Source: Paenibacillus mesophilus (GTDB lineage Bacteria > Bacillota > Bacilli > Paenibacillales > NBRC-103111). Taken from it: DNA of 64,000 bases. A program made the position numbers and the translations under genes. Location: NCBI RefSeq assembly GCF_005938385.1, contig NZ_VCRA01000006.1:1-64000 (forward strand). Reading direction: 5' to 3'. The notes under the pieces are model-generated. The model searched no databases and had not been told where the DNA came from. It saw only the letters and a program-made list of their open reading frames with translations. Of the stretch, positions 1-9,584 are shown one piece after another; the first letter of the stretch is position 1, and every line of letters starts with the position of its first letter.

Positions 1-46
1 AGATCGCCAACCATCTGGCCAAGCTAGCCAGGTAGGGCGATCTTTT
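1..46. terminator. Two-tier stem-loop followed by T-run
   Basis: Outer arms AGATCGCC (1-8) and GGCGATCT (36-43) enclose a second stem CTGGC/GCCAG (15-19/27-31), and TTTT follows on the plus strand. This looks like an intrinsic terminator for a gene to the left of the window. Confidence 0.55.
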
Positions 47-128
47 CTGTTTCTGGTTAGAGACGTCTCAGAGTTATACATTCTTGATCCAGACTAGCTC
101 GAAAAACTAGGCTTTATAAACAGCCTGA

Positions 129-148
129 GGACACCCGGGCGGGTGTCC
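129..148 (-). terminator. Terminator of the hydrolase gene
   Basis: Perfect 8-bp stem GGACACCC/GGGTGTCC with a 4-base loop, 11 bases past the hydrolase stop codon. The following T-tract on the minus strand is weak, so termination may be partial. Confidence 0.55.
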
Positions 149-159
149 TGCTGCTGGTT

Positions 160-1875
160 CTATCCATTGGACTTGATCCATTTGGCGATATCGGAAATGA
201 TGTACTCCGGGACGTTGGCCGGTATGGCGTATTCGGCACCGGTCGATTCCCCGTCGAATTCCACAAGCGTATGGTTTACTTTCGGATACAGCTTGTACTG
301 GATGTCGGTGCGCGCGGAGAGCGACTTTTTCCAGCCGTCGAGGTTATCCGGAAATACTTGCGCATCGTTGCCGCCTTGCATAATCAGCATCGGCACCTTC
401 TGGTTCGCCGCCGCGTCCCCTGCATATAAGTTGCGGATATCCAGCCACCAGGCCGGGTTCCCGAGAAGGAAGCCTTTAGGCGGATTATCCATCGAATATT
501 GCGGGTCCTTCAACAGCTTCACCTGCTGCTCGTATACGGCGATCTGCTGCTCCGCCGCATTCGTCGGCTGTCCCGCTTTCTTGAGGAACTCCAGCTGATA
601 TTTCATTTGCTCTACGAGAAGATCCTCGAGCGGTCTCGAAGGTCCCGCCATCACAACCGCACCTGCGATCCCTTTATCTTTACCTGCATCCAAGATACGT
701 GGCATGAGCATCCCGCTCTGGCTGTGCCCTGCTGCATATATTCGCGCCGGATCGATACCTTCGGTCGCTTTAAGCAAATCAATGGCTCTGACGGCGTCAT
801 CGACCGTTTCTTCCTGTGCCGTGAACGGGACGACAAGTCGCTGCGATTTGATCGGATGCTCGCGGGTTACTTTCTCATAGCGAAGCACCGCTATGCCTTG
901 TGCCGCCAAGCCGACGGCCAGATCGCGGAACGTCTTCACCGCACCGACCGATTCGTCCCGATCGTTCGGACCGGAGCCGTGTACGAGTACGATCGCCGGA
1001 AAAGGACCTTTGCCGGCAGGCATCGTTAACGTGCCGGGAAGCGCAAGCGGACCGTCTCCGATCTTCACTTCCTTCTCGCTATATTTGACGGAATCGTCGT
1101 AAGCGGGCTTTGCGTATCCATTATTGGTCGTGCCCGGTGAAATAAACAGGTCGTCTATGCCGCCGTTCGGATCGAAACGGGCAGTCAGCTCGAACGGAGC
1201 ACCCGCGGATGTCGCGTACGAAACCGTCGCGTTATGATGCACGGAGCTTGTGGATGTGCTCGCGGCCAGCTGCGGTCCAAGCTGACCGAACAGTTGGGCG
1301 ATGCCCGACCAATACTGCGTAAGAAACGGCTCCGGCATGAGCGTCTGCAGCGAGCTGTTCAAATAGCCTCTCGCATCCGCGAATCGGCCGCCGTTCAATG
1401 CGGCGACAAAAGCGCTGGCGATCAGCGGGTAATCGTCCTTGGCCGCGACGATCGTATTCGTCTGCGCATTCCAGTCCGCTTTGATGCCAAGCGCTTCATT
1501 TAGCGCCTCGAGCGGAACGACCGTCTTCTCGTTTACCAGTTGAATGGGCTTGTCCAATGCGATCGTCTTCTCGTTCGCGGTAATCGCCGCTTCGCCGATT
1601 TTGGCTATTATCCGTACTTGCCCCCTTATCACGATGGCGGCTCTGTCGGCTTCCTTCCACTGCACAACCGCGCCTGCCGCTTCGCTGAAATCTCGCAATG
1701 GAACTACAGACGATGCCGGTGCAGTGGCGGAAGCAGCAGTTTGCACGCTATGGGCAGCCGGGTGACCGGACGGGGATGCTTCACTTTGGGCCGATGCGCT
1801 TACGGCCGGGACCGCCAATGCCAGCGCCAGGGAAGCCGCAGCAAGGCGGCTTGTCGTTTTCAATCTCTTCTTCAT
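160..1875 (-). CDS. Secreted alpha/beta hydrolase with stalk-like N-terminal domain
   Basis: Protein of 571 aa. It begins with a Sec signal peptide (MKKR, then an Ala/Leu-rich core ending near ASAQS), followed by a copper-amine-oxidase-N-like domain (about 57-145), a DUF3887-like segment (about 148-235) and an alpha/beta-hydrolase domain (about 275-571). Visible catalytic elements are an HGSGPNDRD oxyanion region (about 299), the nucleophile elbow GHSQSG (Ser about 385), a late Asp in GGNDAQVFP and the His in KVNHTL. The start is the ATG at 1875 because AAGGAGG lies at 1885-1891; an in-frame ATG 11 codons upstream has no such site. Probably an extracellular esterase or peptidase-like hydrolase; substrate unknown. 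It is monocistronic, with its own terminator. Confidence 0.85.
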   Translation of the reverse strand: MKKRLKTTSRLAAASLALALAVPAVSASAQSEASPSGHPAAHSVQTAASATAPASSVVPLRDFSEAAGAVVQWKEADRAAIVIRGQVRIIAKIGEAAITANEKTIALDKPIQLVNEKTVVPLEALNEALGIKADWNAQTNTIVAAKDDYPLIASAFVAALNGGRFADARGYLNSSLQTLMPEPFLTQYWSGIAQLFGQLGPQLAASTSTSSVHHNATVSYATSAGAPFELTARFDPNGGIDDLFISPGTTNNGYAKPAYDDSVKYSEKEVKIGDGPLALPGTLTMPAGKGPFPAIVLVHGSGPNDRDESVGAVKTFRDLAVGLAAQGIAVLRYEKVTREHPIKSQRLVVPFTAQEETVDDAVRAIDLLKATEGIDPARIYAAGHSQSGMLMPRILDAGKDKGIAGAVVMAGPSRPLEDLLVEQMKYQLEFLKKAGQPTNAAEQQIAVYEQQVKLLKDPQYSMDNPPKGFLLGNPAWWLDIRNLYAGDAAANQKVPMLIMQGGNDAQVFPDNLDGWKKSLSARTDIQYKLYPKVNHTLVEFDGESTGAEYAIPANVPEYIISDIAKWIKSNG

Positions 1876-1978
1876 CGTATAATTCCTCCTTGTCGTTGTT
1901 GCCTTCATACCGATAGTACGAATGAAACGGCAAAACGTTCATTTTCCGAAAAAAACTTTTTTTCGCGGAAAACGAAAA

Positions 1979-2002
1979 GACGAGAGGAAAACTCCTCCCG
2001 CC
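1979..2002 (-). terminator. Terminator of the gatCAB operon
   Basis: A 10-bp stem (two G-U pairs) formed by 1979-1988 and 1993-2002, followed on the minus strand by TTTTCG. It lies 24 bases past the gatB stop. Confidence 0.75.
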
Positions 2003-2025
2003 TTTGCTATTCCGGCCTTTCCGCG

Positions 2026-3468
2026 TTATTCGCGCTTAAGCCGCTCCACGATCAATTGATTGACAAGCCCCGGGTTCGCTTTTCCTTTCGACTCCTTCAT
2101 CACTTGGCCGACGAGGAAGCCGACCGCCTTCTCTTTGCCCGCCTTGTAGTCGGCGACCGATTGGGGGTTCCCCTCGACGACTTTATCCACGATCGCCTGA
2201 ATGGCGCCTTCATCGCTTATTTGAACGAGTCCTTGCTCTTCGACGATTTGTCCCGGCTTCTTGCCGGATACGAGCATTTCTTTGAATACGGTTTTGGCGA
2301 TTTTGCCGCTGATCGTGCCTTTCTCGATCAGACCGATCATCTCTCCGAGCCCTTGGCCGGTCACCTTGACGGATTCGATCTCCAACCCGTTCGCGTTCAA
2401 GTAGCCTAGCAGGTCGCCCATAATCCAGTTCGAAACGGCCTTGGCATCCTTCGTATACTCGAGACTTTCCTCGAACAAATCGGCCAGCTTCTTCGAAGAC
2501 GTAATGACTTCGGCGTCATAGGCAGGCAGCCCGAGCTGCTCCGTGTATCTCGCTTTGCGGGCGTCGGGCAGCTCCGGAATCGAGTCGCGGATGCGCGCCT
2601 TCCACTCCTCGTCGATGTACAGACGTACGAGGTCCGGGTCCGGGAAATACCGGTAATCGTGCGCTTCCTCCTTGCCCCGCATCGACAGCGTCTTTCCTTG
2701 CGCTTCGTCCCAACGCCGGGTTTCCTGCACGACTTCTCCGCCGCTCGACAAAATTTCGGCCTGGCGCTTCTCTTCGTACTCCAGCCCGCGCTGAACGCCG
2801 CGGAACGAGTTCATGTTTTTGAGCTCCGCCCGCGTTCCGAATTTCTCCTGCCCGTAAGGCCGCAGGCTGATGTTGGCGTCGCAGCGCAGCGACCCTTCCT
2901 CCATCTTCACGTCGGATACGTCGCAATATTGGATAATCGCCTTCAGCTTCTCCAAATAGGCACGCGCTTCCTCCGGCGACCGGATGTCGGGCTCGGAGAC
3001 GATCTCGAGCAGCGGCGTGCCGACACGGTTGAAATCGACGAGCGAAGCGAAGCCGCCGTCGACGTGGGTCAGCTTGCCCGCATCTTCCTCCAGATGAAGC
3101 CGGGTAATGCCGATCCGCTTCGTCTTCCCGTTCACTTCGATGTCAATCCAGCCGTTCTGGCCGATCGGTTGATCGTATTGGGAAATTTGGTACGCTTTGG
3201 GCGAATCGGGATAAAAGTAGTTTTTCCGGTCGAACTTGCTGTGCGTGGCGACTTCGCAGTTGATCGCCATTGCCGCTTTCATCGCATATTCGACCGCTCT
3301 CCGGTTCAGCACCGGCAGCACGCCGGGATGCCCGAGGCATACCGGACAAGTATGGGTATTCGGCGGCGCCCCGAATTCGGTGGAGCAGCCGCAAAAGATT
3401 TTCGTGTTCGTATGGAGCTCGACGTGAACCTCGAGCCCGACTACGGTTTCGAATCGTTGGTCCGTCAC
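2026..3468 (-). CDS. gatB: Asp-tRNA(Asn)/Glu-tRNA(Gln) amidotransferase subunit B
   Basis: Protein of 480 aa, the usual GatB length. It starts with the family's [12 protein letters not shown], carries the zinc-site Cys residues (CGCS and [12 protein letters not shown]) and ends with the YqeY-like helical tail ([20 protein letters not shown]). GatB binds the misacylated tRNA and carries out the kinase/transamidation step using ammonia delivered from GatA. It is last in a gatC-gatA-gatB operon, 19 bases after gatA, and is followed by a clear terminator. It is essential for Gln-tRNA formation in bacteria lacking GlnRS, as in most Firmicutes. Confidence 0.97.
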   Translation of the reverse strand: MTDQRFETVVGLEVHVELHTNTKIFCGCSTEFGAPPNTHTCPVCLGHPGVLPVLNRRAVEYAMKAAMAINCEVATHSKFDRKNYFYPDSPKAYQISQYDQPIGQNGWIDIEVNGKTKRIGITRLHLEEDAGKLTHVDGGFASLVDFNRVGTPLLEIVSEPDIRSPEEARAYLEKLKAIIQYCDVSDVKMEEGSLRCDANISLRPYGQEKFGTRAELKNMNSFRGVQRGLEYEEKRQAEILSSGGEVVQETRRWDEAQGKTLSMRGKEEAHDYRYFPDPDLVRLYIDEEWKARIRDSIPELPDARKARYTEQLGLPAYDAEVITSSKKLADLFEESLEYTKDAKAVSNWIMGDLLGYLNANGLEIESVKVTGQGLGEMIGLIEKGTISGKIAKTVFKEMLVSGKKPGQIVEEQGLVQISDEGAIQAIVDKVVEGNPQSVADYKAGKEKAVGFLVGQVMKESKGKANPGLVNQLIVERLKRE

Positions 3469-3487
3469 GGGATGTTCGCTCCTCCTT

Positions 3488-4945
3488 CTACAGCGCGGGG
3501 CGCAGCTTATGATGTGCCGTATGTTGCTCGAACGCGTGCGCTACGCGCAGCACCGTCGCTTCGTCGAGCGCTTTGCCGATTATTTGCAAGCCGACCGGCA
3601 AACCGTCGGCCAAGCCGCACGGAACGCTGATCGCCGGCACTCCGGCCAAATTGACCGGAATGGTCAATATATCGTTCAAATACATCGTCAGCGGATTGCC
3701 GATCTGTTCGCCGATTTTGAAGGCGGTCGTCGGCGCCGTCGGTCCGATGATGACGTCATAGTTTTGGAACACGTTGTCAAAGTCGCTCTTGATCAGCGTG
3801 CGCACTTTTTGCGCTTTCAAATAATACGCATCGTAATAGCCTGAGCTGAGGGCATACGTGCCCAGCATAATGCGCCGCTTGACCTCGGGACCGAAGCCTT
3901 GGCTGCGGGATTTTACGTACAGGTCGAGCAAATTGTCCGGGTCGGCCGCGCGAACGCCGTAACGAACGCCGTCGAACCGTGCCAAGTTGGAAGACGCTTC
4001 GGAGGAAGCGAGCAAGTAATAAGTCGCCACCGCGTATTCCGTATGCGGCATGGACACTTCTTCCCATACGGCGCCCAAGCCCTCCAACGTCTTGAGAGCG
4101 GCCATGACCGCCTCTCTCACCGCAGGATCGACGCCTTGACCGATATATTCTCTCGGCACCGCGATGCGCAGTCCCTTCACGTCGCCGCTGAGCGCCCCGA
4201 TATAATCGGGAATCTCGACGTTCGCGGAAGTCGAATCTTGGGGATCGTGACCGGCAATCGCCTGAAGCACATAGGCGGCGTCCTCGACATTTTTCGTAAG
4301 CGGACCGATCTGATCGAGCGAGGAGGCGAATGCCACCAGGCCGAAACGCGAAACAAGGCCGTATGTCGGCTTCAAGCCGACGACGCCGCAATAGGCTGCC
4401 GGCTGACGGATCGAGCCGCCCGTGTCGGAGCCTAGAGAGAAGTACACTTCACCCGCCGCAACAGATGCGGCCGAACCCCCGCTGGAGCCGCCCGGAACGT
4501 GTTCTGCGTTCCATGGGTTCGTCGTAATCTGAAAAGCGGAGTTTTCATTCGAGCCGCCCATCGCGAACTCGTCCATATTCAGCTTGCCGATCGTAACGGA
4601 CTGCGCCTGCTTCAGCTTCTTCACAACCGTAGCGTCATAGATCGGATCGTAGTTTTCGAGAAAACGGCTGGCGCAGGTCGTCGTCAGCCCTTCGGTCACG
4701 ATATTATCCTTGATGCCCGCCGGCAGCCCGAACAGCAGTCCGCGGTCTCCGCCTTGCGCCAGCTGCTCGTCCAAAACGCGTGCCGACCGACGTGCGCCTT
4801 CTTCGTCCACGCGAAGAAACGCCTTCACCGTGGACTCGGCTTTGCGGATCGCCCCGAGCGACTGGTCGACCAGGTCGCCGACGGTCAGTTCCTTGCCGGC
4901 CAGCCGGCTATGTATTTCTTGCAGCTTCAGGTCGAACAAAGACAA
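3488..4945 (-). CDS. gatA: Asp-tRNA(Asn)/Glu-tRNA(Gln) amidotransferase subunit A
   Basis: Protein of 485 aa, full length. Amidase-signature enzyme with the Ser-cisSer-Lys triad environment visible: [10 protein letters not shown] (Lys), GGSSGGSAA and [14 protein letters not shown], where the nucleophile lies. It hydrolyses glutamine and passes ammonia to GatB. It sits between gatC (25-base gap) and gatB (19-base gap), so the three subunits are co-transcribed. Confidence 0.97.
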   Translation of the reverse strand: MSLFDLKLQEIHSRLAGKELTVGDLVDQSLGAIRKAESTVKAFLRVDEEGARRSARVLDEQLAQGGDRGLLFGLPAGIKDNIVTEGLTTTCASRFLENYDPIYDATVVKKLKQAQSVTIGKLNMDEFAMGGSNENSAFQITTNPWNAEHVPGGSSGGSAASVAAGEVYFSLGSDTGGSIRQPAAYCGVVGLKPTYGLVSRFGLVAFASSLDQIGPLTKNVEDAAYVLQAIAGHDPQDSTSANVEIPDYIGALSGDVKGLRIAVPREYIGQGVDPAVREAVMAALKTLEGLGAVWEEVSMPHTEYAVATYYLLASSEASSNLARFDGVRYGVRAADPDNLLDLYVKSRSQGFGPEVKRRIMLGTYALSSGYYDAYYLKAQKVRTLIKSDFDNVFQNYDVIIGPTAPTTAFKIGEQIGNPLTMYLNDILTIPVNLAGVPAISVPCGLADGLPVGLQIIGKALDEATVLRVAHAFEQHTAHHKLRPAL

Positions 4946-4969
4946 AATAAAACCTCCTCAGAGCATTTT

Positions 4970-5257
4970 TTATTCCAAAACGGCCGGCACTTTGAACTGT
5001 CCGTCTTCTTCGTCCGGAGCGTTCTTCAGCACGCTTTCGATCGGCCAGGACGGACGCACCGCATCCTCCCGCATGACGTTCGACAGCGGCATCGGATGAC
5101 TGGTCGGCTCGACTCCGTCCGTGTCGAGTTCGTTTAATTTTTCCGCATATTTCAATATGGCGTTCAACTGGTCGGTAAATTTCTCCATTTCGGCTTCGTT
5201 CAACTGAAGCCTTGCCAGCTTTGCCACATGTTCGACATTTTTCGTCGTGATGCTCAT
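4970..5257 (-). CDS. gatC: Asp-tRNA(Asn)/Glu-tRNA(Gln) amidotransferase subunit C
   Basis: Protein of 95 aa, the normal GatC size, with the family pattern VEHVAKLARLQLNEAE and a C-terminal MREDAVRPSW. The start at 5257 is set by GGGAGGTG just upstream. A longer reading to 5335 is in frame, but its ATG falls at the predicted transcription start and would add 26 residues foreign to the family. GatC stabilises the GatA-GatB complex. First gene of the operon. Confidence 0.95.
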   Translation of the reverse strand: MSITTKNVEHVAKLARLQLNEAEMEKFTDQLNAILKYAEKLNELDTDGVEPTSHPMPLSNVMREDAVRPSWPIESVLKNAPDEEDGQFKVPAVLE

Positions 5258-5342
5258 CGGTCGCACCTCCCGCCGTTTCGCTTGAATATAGGTTGTTTCA
5301 ACTATCGTCGGAGCCGCAAATATGGCCCTTCTCATTCCTCCT

Positions 5343-5372
5343 ATTATAGCTTACAAGGTTTTGGAACTCAAT
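5343..5372 (-). promoter_or_regulatory. Sigma-A-type promoter of gatCAB
   Basis: On the minus strand, -35 TTGAGT (5367-5372), 18-base spacer, and a perfect -10 TATAAT (5343-5348). It lies about 85 bases upstream of the gatC start. Confidence 0.7.
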
Positions 5373-5411
5373 ATGGCCGCTGTCGAGGCTCCCGGAACTA
5401 AGACGCAAAAA

Positions 5412-5441
5412 AGCTCCTATGGATATTCGTCCACAGGAGCT
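5412..5441 (-). terminator. Terminator of the aldolase-like gene
   Basis: An 11-position stem (one mismatch) AGCTCCTATGG/CCACAGGAGCT with an 8-base loop. The minus-strand RNA ends in a run of U (AAAAAA on the plus strand at 5406-5411). Confidence 0.85.
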
Positions 5442-5473
5442 GGAGCCGTCATTACGAGCTCAGGGCCGGTCGC

Positions 5474-6439
5474 TCAGTCTCCGCTTTTGGCCGCGAGAGA
5501 GATTTCCGGCGATGTAAGCTGATCGTAAAACTCGGCGTATTTATCTTTGTCGTCGCTTGCGCGAAGCGCCATCGCCACGCGGGGATGCTCGTTTAACACG
5601 CCCGAAATCATGTAAGGAATGATGTATCCCCATTCGACTTTCTCGCGAAGCGGGATCATCCGGCGCTCGATCACTTCGAGGACCGGGCGCAGCTCGTATT
5701 TCGGATTTTTCAAATAGCTGACAAGCAGCTCGGTGTTGCAGTTGCCCGCCGCACGGCCCATGCCGAATACGGACGCGTCCAAATACTGTACGCCGCGCTC
5801 AGCCGCCATAATCGTATTCGAGAATGCCAGCTGCATATTGTTGTGAGCGTGAACGCCGAGCGTTTTGCCTGGCAAATGGCGCTGGAATTTCGCGACCAAA
5901 TATTCGATATCGCGGTGATTCAAGCTGCCGAACGAATCGACCACGTATACGACGTCGACCGGGCTTTTGGCGATTTGCTGGAACGCTTCGATCAGATCGT
6001 GCTCCATAACGTTCGAGAGCGCCATAATATTGATGGTCGTCTCGTAGCCGTAGTTGTGGAACTTGTTCACCAAATCGATCGCCTTGTCCACATCTTTGAC
6101 ATAGCACGCTACGCGGATCATGTCCAGCATGCTTTCGCTGCGGGGCAAAATATCGTTCTCGTCTACGCGTCCGATATCAACGAGCGCGGAAAGCTTCGTG
6201 TCACCCTTCTCTGGAATGACTTCTCGCAAAAAGGCTTCATCCAGAAAACGCCAAGGACCTGCCTCCGCGCCCTTCAGCAGCTTCGGAGAATTTTTGTAGC
6301 CGATCTCCATATATTCTACGCCGGCCGCGTTCAACGAGTAATACAGATCGCGAACGAATTCGACGCTGAAGTCCCAGTTGTTGACAAGTCCGCCGTCACG
6401 GATCGTACAGTCGAGTATTTTGGCGTGTGTATCGTTCAT
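5474..6439 (-). CDS. DRE-TIM metallolyase/aldolase-family protein (HMGL-like)
   Basis: Protein of 321 aa. The N-terminus ILDCTIRDGGLVNNWDFS is the DRE-TIM barrel signature (Arg-Asp pair), here with DGG rather than the common DGXQ. The second metal-ligand motif GVHAHNNMQLA and the barrel-end Gly-rich GMGRAAGNCNTE are present. The family includes HMG-CoA lyase, isopropylmalate synthase and 4-hydroxy-2-oxovalerate aldolase; this short form lacks an extra C-terminal regulatory domain. Substrate unknown. Single gene with its own terminator. Confidence 0.85.
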   Translation of the reverse strand: MNDTHAKILDCTIRDGGLVNNWDFSVEFVRDLYYSLNAAGVEYMEIGYKNSPKLLKGAEAGPWRFLDEAFLREVIPEKGDTKLSALVDIGRVDENDILPRSESMLDMIRVACYVKDVDKAIDLVNKFHNYGYETTINIMALSNVMEHDLIEAFQQIAKSPVDVVYVVDSFGSLNHRDIEYLVAKFQRHLPGKTLGVHAHNNMQLAFSNTIMAAERGVQYLDASVFGMGRAAGNCNTELLVSYLKNPKYELRPVLEVIERRMIPLREKVEWGYIIPYMISGVLNEHPRVAMALRASDDKDKYAEFYDQLTSPEISLAAKSGD

Positions 6440-6594
6440 TTCTTTACGTTCCTCCCGAAAACCGTTTAATGCTAATCATAGCCTATAAAAAGAGAACGTG
6501 TCAATATTTGACGAAGTGTGCCGCAGGACACGAATGGCAGCGGAGGAGCAGGTGCCGGACCTCCGTCGTCCCGCGTCCGGGGAGAACAAAAAGA

Positions 6595-6612
6595 CGCCTT
6601 GGAAGCAAGGCG
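6595..6612 (-). terminator. Terminator of the IDEAL-like gene
   Basis: Stem CGCCTTG/CAAGGCG with a GAAG loop, followed on the minus strand by CTTTTTGT. Confidence 0.75.
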
Positions 6613-6652
6613 CCGTTGACGGTATGAGATAAGTTCGGATAACAAGTGCCGG

Positions 6653-7033
6653 TCAAATCCAAGCTTTCAAGTTAATTTGCCGGATAAAATCTTGCTGGGA
6701 CTGCACTTCTTTATTGCTGTCCTGACTTTCTTCGCTTGCGCTTTCCCCGTTCATGACCCGCCGGAACAGTTCCTCGTTCTTCGTCGCGAGCGCGTAATCG
6801 ATCAGAGCCTCACGCTCGATCCGGTCCGCCTCCTGCTGAAGCAGCGTTTCCTCCAGCTCGATATCGTCGGCCGGGACGAACACGTTCTTGTTCATTTTCG
6901 GGATACGCACGACGTAATCGAACGCGTTGTCCGCATTGCGGTCGTGAGCGATAATATATCCATAATCTCCGACCGGGAGATTTTGCTCGAAACTGTCGGA
7001 TACTATAATGACTTTTTGCCCGAGACGCAGCAT
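6653..7033 (-). CDS. Small IDEAL-domain-like protein
   Basis: Protein of 126 aa. The N-terminal half (LRLGQKVIIVSDSF...VGDYGYIIAHDR) looks like a small beta-rich domain. The C-terminal part contains LIDYALATKNEELFRRVM, which fits the IDEAL pattern (I-D-x-A-L ... D/E-x-x-x-F-x-x-L) of small Firmicute proteins. A Ser/Gln/Glu-rich tail follows. The start at 7033 is chosen for the GGGGGGAGG site immediately upstream; the in-frame extension to 7168 lacks one. Function unknown. Confidence 0.7.
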   Translation of the reverse strand: MLRLGQKVIIVSDSFEQNLPVGDYGYIIAHDRNADNAFDYVVRIPKMNKNVFVPADDIELEETLLQQEADRIEREALIDYALATKNEELFRRVMNGESASEESQDSNKEVQSQQDFIRQINLKAWI

Positions 7034-7050
7034 TGTCGGTTCCTCCCCCC

Positions 7051-7072
7051 GTTTTGCCGGTCTTGGCAAAAC
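7051..7072 (-). promoter_or_regulatory. Hairpin in the leader of the IDEAL-like gene
   Basis: Perfect 8-bp stem GTTTTGCC/GGCAAAAC with a 6-base loop, ending 4 bases before the GGGGGGAGG ribosome site. It could influence translation or mRNA stability. Confidence 0.4.
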
Positions 7073-7428
7073 TTTTCTACGAAAACGTTCACAGCCATTC
7101 GACTTTTCATAGTTTCGTATGTTGGTATATATCGTATCAAATTCGAGCGGCAATGTGAAGTGGCGCATTCGGCGCCGACCGGGCGATACGGGCGGGATAG
7201 CGGGATTTTCGACAGTGGGGCGGGTCGGTCTTGCGAAATCGGATAGTATCGCGTACTAGGATCGGATTGCCGAGATTTCACGGACGAAGATGCCCCGAAT
7301 ACAAGCGCAACGAACGAGCCTCGTAAAGCACCGAATACAAATACGCTACTAGTATAATCCGCTGCCGGGTGATGTAGACCCCGGTCAAGTCATTTTCCCG
7401 AGCCCCGTAACGGAAAAAGCGCCCCCTC
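7073..7428. other. Intergenic stretch, promoter region only
   Basis: No credible gene. A possible minus-strand promoter (TTGCCG, 16 bases, TATATA) lies near 7126-7153 for the gene ending at 6653. A 10-base direct repeat CCGAATACAA occurs at 7295 and 7331. I see no convincing terminator for yxlG. Confidence 0.4.
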
Positions 7429-8211
7429 TCAAGAAGGAAGCAGCTCTTTGCGGCTGAATAGCCGCGCGGCGGCCCACAGCATAGCTGCGCATATTGCAGC
7501 CGTGACGATCAGTGCCAACGTCAGTTGAGGCCCCGCCGACCCTCCGGTTAGAACCGCCGCCGCATGCCCCGAAAGCGTACTCGGACTCCAGCGCATGGAA
7601 TGATCGAATAGTCCCGTCAAAACGGAAAGCAGGGCGACCAGTCCTACGGATAGGAAGGCGATGGCTCCGCTACCGTTCAGCACGGCGCTGAGCGCAACGG
7701 TGACGGTCACGACGAACGCGAGCCATAACCCGTACAGCAGCATGCTTTGCAAAGCGAGGTCCGGGGCTACGGAACCGATCAGAAGCTCTGTATAATACCA
7801 GGAGGAGGCATACCCGGCTGCGAACGAGACGACGCTGATCGTGATCGAGGCCGCCCATTTGGCGCTAATATAGGAAGCGAACGGAACCGGCTTGACAAGG
7901 GTAAGTCCCGCCGCTCCGCTTGCGCGCTCGGCAGAGACGACGCCCATTACGGAAAGGATGAGAATGAGAACGCCGAGCGTACCGTACTGGGACAGCGTCT
8001 GGGCAAGCACGACGGCTCCAGTCGGCTTCGGGATTTCAATGACGGTACCTTCCGGCAAACTGCCCGCCGCCTGCAAAATATCCGGCAAATAATAAGTAGT
8101 GACAGGCTGGGACACGCCCAGCAGCACAAATACGAGCGGCACCCATATCCATTTGCGGCTGCGCCAAAGCTCCTTCATTTCTTTTGCGTATAATACGAAC
8201 CACAAGGTCAC
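7429..8211 (-). CDS. yxlG: ABC-2 type transporter permease, YxlG-like
   Basis: Protein of 260 aa with about six hydrophobic segments and the ABC-2 permease style N-terminus (KEMKELWRSRKWIWVPLVFVLL). A conserved SAERASGAAGLTLVKPV segment after the second helix is typical of permeases paired with stand-alone ATPases. Its start overlaps the yxlF stop by 4 bases (ATGA), so it is co-translated. Last gene of the sigY operon; in Bacillus subtilis the same gene order ends in yxlG. The cargo is unknown; a role in toxin or peptide export/immunity is inferred from the family. Confidence 0.85.
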   Translation of the reverse strand: MTLWFVLYAKEMKELWRSRKWIWVPLVFVLLGVSQPVTTYYLPDILQAAGSLPEGTVIEIPKPTGAVVLAQTLSQYGTLGVLILILSVMGVVSAERASGAAGLTLVKPVPFASYISAKWAASITISVVSFAAGYASSWYYTELLIGSVAPDLALQSMLLYGLWLAFVVTVTVALSAVLNGSGAIAFLSVGLVALLSVLTGLFDHSMRWSPSTLSGHAAAVLTGGSAGPQLTLALIVTAAICAAMLWAAARLFSRKELLPS

Positions 8212-9146
8212 TGCGCATTCACCGCCTTGATGAATAATTCTTCGAGCGTCGTACGTCCCGCTTCGAACCTGTTAACCGGTACGCCATGCTCCCCCAAATC
8301 GCGCCATAGGGAGGCTCTCGCTTGTTCCAAATCGGTAACGGACAGACGGGCCTCATAACGACCCGACTCGATTTCATTGACGCATGCAAATCTTCTCCAC
8401 CGTTCCACCGATTCGTCCAGCGGCGCTTCGGCTTGCACCCGGATGACAGGCTCGCTGTACTGCCGTCTCACTTCCGCGATCGTTCCCGCCGCCGCGATTC
8501 GTCCTTTATTGACGATGAGAATGTCATCACACATTTCCTCCGCGTCATGCAGAACGTGAGTCGAGAACAGAACTGTAGTCTCCTTCCGGATGAGCCGGAT
8601 CATGTCGAGCACTTCTCGCCGTCCGATCGGATCGAGCGCCGATACGGGCTCGTCCAGCAACAGCAGCTTCGGCCGGTGAATGAGCGCTTGGGCGATGCCG
8701 AGCCGCTGCTTCATGCCGCCGGAGTATCCGCCGATGCGCCGGTTGCCCGCTTCCGCTAGCCCGACCGTCGCAAGCATCTCCTCGGTGCGGCGCTTCGCTT
8801 CCAACTTGGACATCCCGGCAAGCCGTCCGGAGTAGATTAAATATTCGCGGCCGCTCATCCAATTGTAAAACGCCGGATATTGAGGCAAAAAACCGATCAG
8901 GCGCCTGATGTCCCCGGAAGGACGGCTGAAGCCGGAAGCCGCCGTTTCCGGGCCCGAGGCGAAGCGAACCTCCCCTTCGGTCGGCTCCAGCAGCCCGGCA
9001 AGCATTTTCAGCGTCGTCGTCTTTCCCGCTCCGTTCGGACCAAGCAGCGCTACGCAGCGGCCTTCCTTTATGTCGAACGTTAAGCCGTTCACCGCTGCGG
9101 CCGGGCCGAACCTTTTGACCAAACCTTGCACTTTAACGAGTGTCAT
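8208..9146 (-). CDS. yxlF: ABC transporter ATP-binding protein, YxlF-like
   Basis: Protein of 312 aa. Walker A is GPNGAGKTTTLK, the signature is YSGGMKQRLGIAQAL, and Walker B is LLLLDEPVSALDP followed by the switch His in FSTHVLHD. The 90-residue C-terminal extension is typical of ABC-2 export ATPases. The start at 9146 gives a 4-base ATGA overlap with yxlE and has AAGGAGA upstream; a longer in-frame reading into yxlE is rejected. Forms the transporter with YxlG. Confidence 0.92.
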   Translation of the reverse strand: MTLVKVQGLVKRFGPAAAVNGLTFDIKEGRCVALLGPNGAGKTTTLKMLAGLLEPTEGEVRFASGPETAASGFSRPSGDIRRLIGFLPQYPAFYNWMSGREYLIYSGRLAGMSKLEAKRRTEEMLATVGLAEAGNRRIGGYSGGMKQRLGIAQALIHRPKLLLLDEPVSALDPIGRREVLDMIRLIRKETTVLFSTHVLHDAEEMCDDILIVNKGRIAAAGTIAEVRRQYSEPVIRVQAEAPLDESVERWRRFACVNEIESGRYEARLSVTDLEQARASLWRDLGEHGVPVNRFEAGRTTLEELFIKAVNAQ

Positions 9147-9358
9147 GAGCTTCTCTCCTTTCCGAGGACGAAGTAGAGCACGGGTCCGATCATTTGACCA
9201 AACACAATGACTGAAATCCAGATCCATTTCGGACCCCTCGTCCGTTCGGCGCGAATGCAGTCGATCAGAGCGACGGCGAGTAATATGAACTGGATGACGA
9301 AGACGGGAAGCAGCAGCCTCCAATCTACGATTGCAAACAATTGCTCTATCAACGACAT
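9143..9358 (-). CDS. yxlE: PLDc_N-type small membrane protein, YxlE-like
   Basis: Protein of 71 aa with two hydrophobic segments and the PLDc_N hallmark KWIWISVIVFGQMIGPVLYFVLGK. In B. subtilis YxlE belongs to the sigY operon and contributes to control of SigY; the role here is inferred from synteny. Confidence 0.85.
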   Translation of the reverse strand: MSLIEQLFAIVDWRLLLPVFVIQFILLAVALIDCIRAERTRGPKWIWISVIVFGQMIGPVLYFVLGKERSS

Positions 9359-9371
9359 GAATGTGTCCCTC

Positions 9372-9584
9372 CTATTGTTTCTTTTTGCGGAACAAGGAAG
9401 TATGCACGACGATCCAGTACACGATGAGCGGAATCGGGCATTGGATCAACCCCCAGAGCCCCCACAGCCATGGATGGCTTCCCTGCTTGCGTGCGTCCAG
9501 AAACAAAAACGTGCTTTGCGTCAGCAGTACGAGAGCGACCAGCGGGAGCACCCAGAGCGGAAGCGAATGCGTTGCCTCAGTCAC
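9372..9584 (-). CDS. yxlD: YxlD-like small membrane protein
   Basis: Protein of 70 aa with two transmembrane helices separated by a Trp-rich turn (KQGSHPWLWGLWGLIQCPIP). It starts inside the yxlC stop region (8-base overlap) and sits 13 bases before yxlE. The B. subtilis counterpart acts with YxlC in SigY anti-sigma control. Confidence 0.8.
   Translation of the reverse strand: MTEATHSLPLWVLPLVALVLLTQSTFLFLDARKQGSHPWLWGLWGLIQCPIPLIVYWIVVHTSLFRKKKQ

Noticed and set aside
5258..5335. N-terminal extension of GatC
   Set aside because: It would start at the predicted transcription start and add residues absent from the family; the internal start has a better ribosome site.
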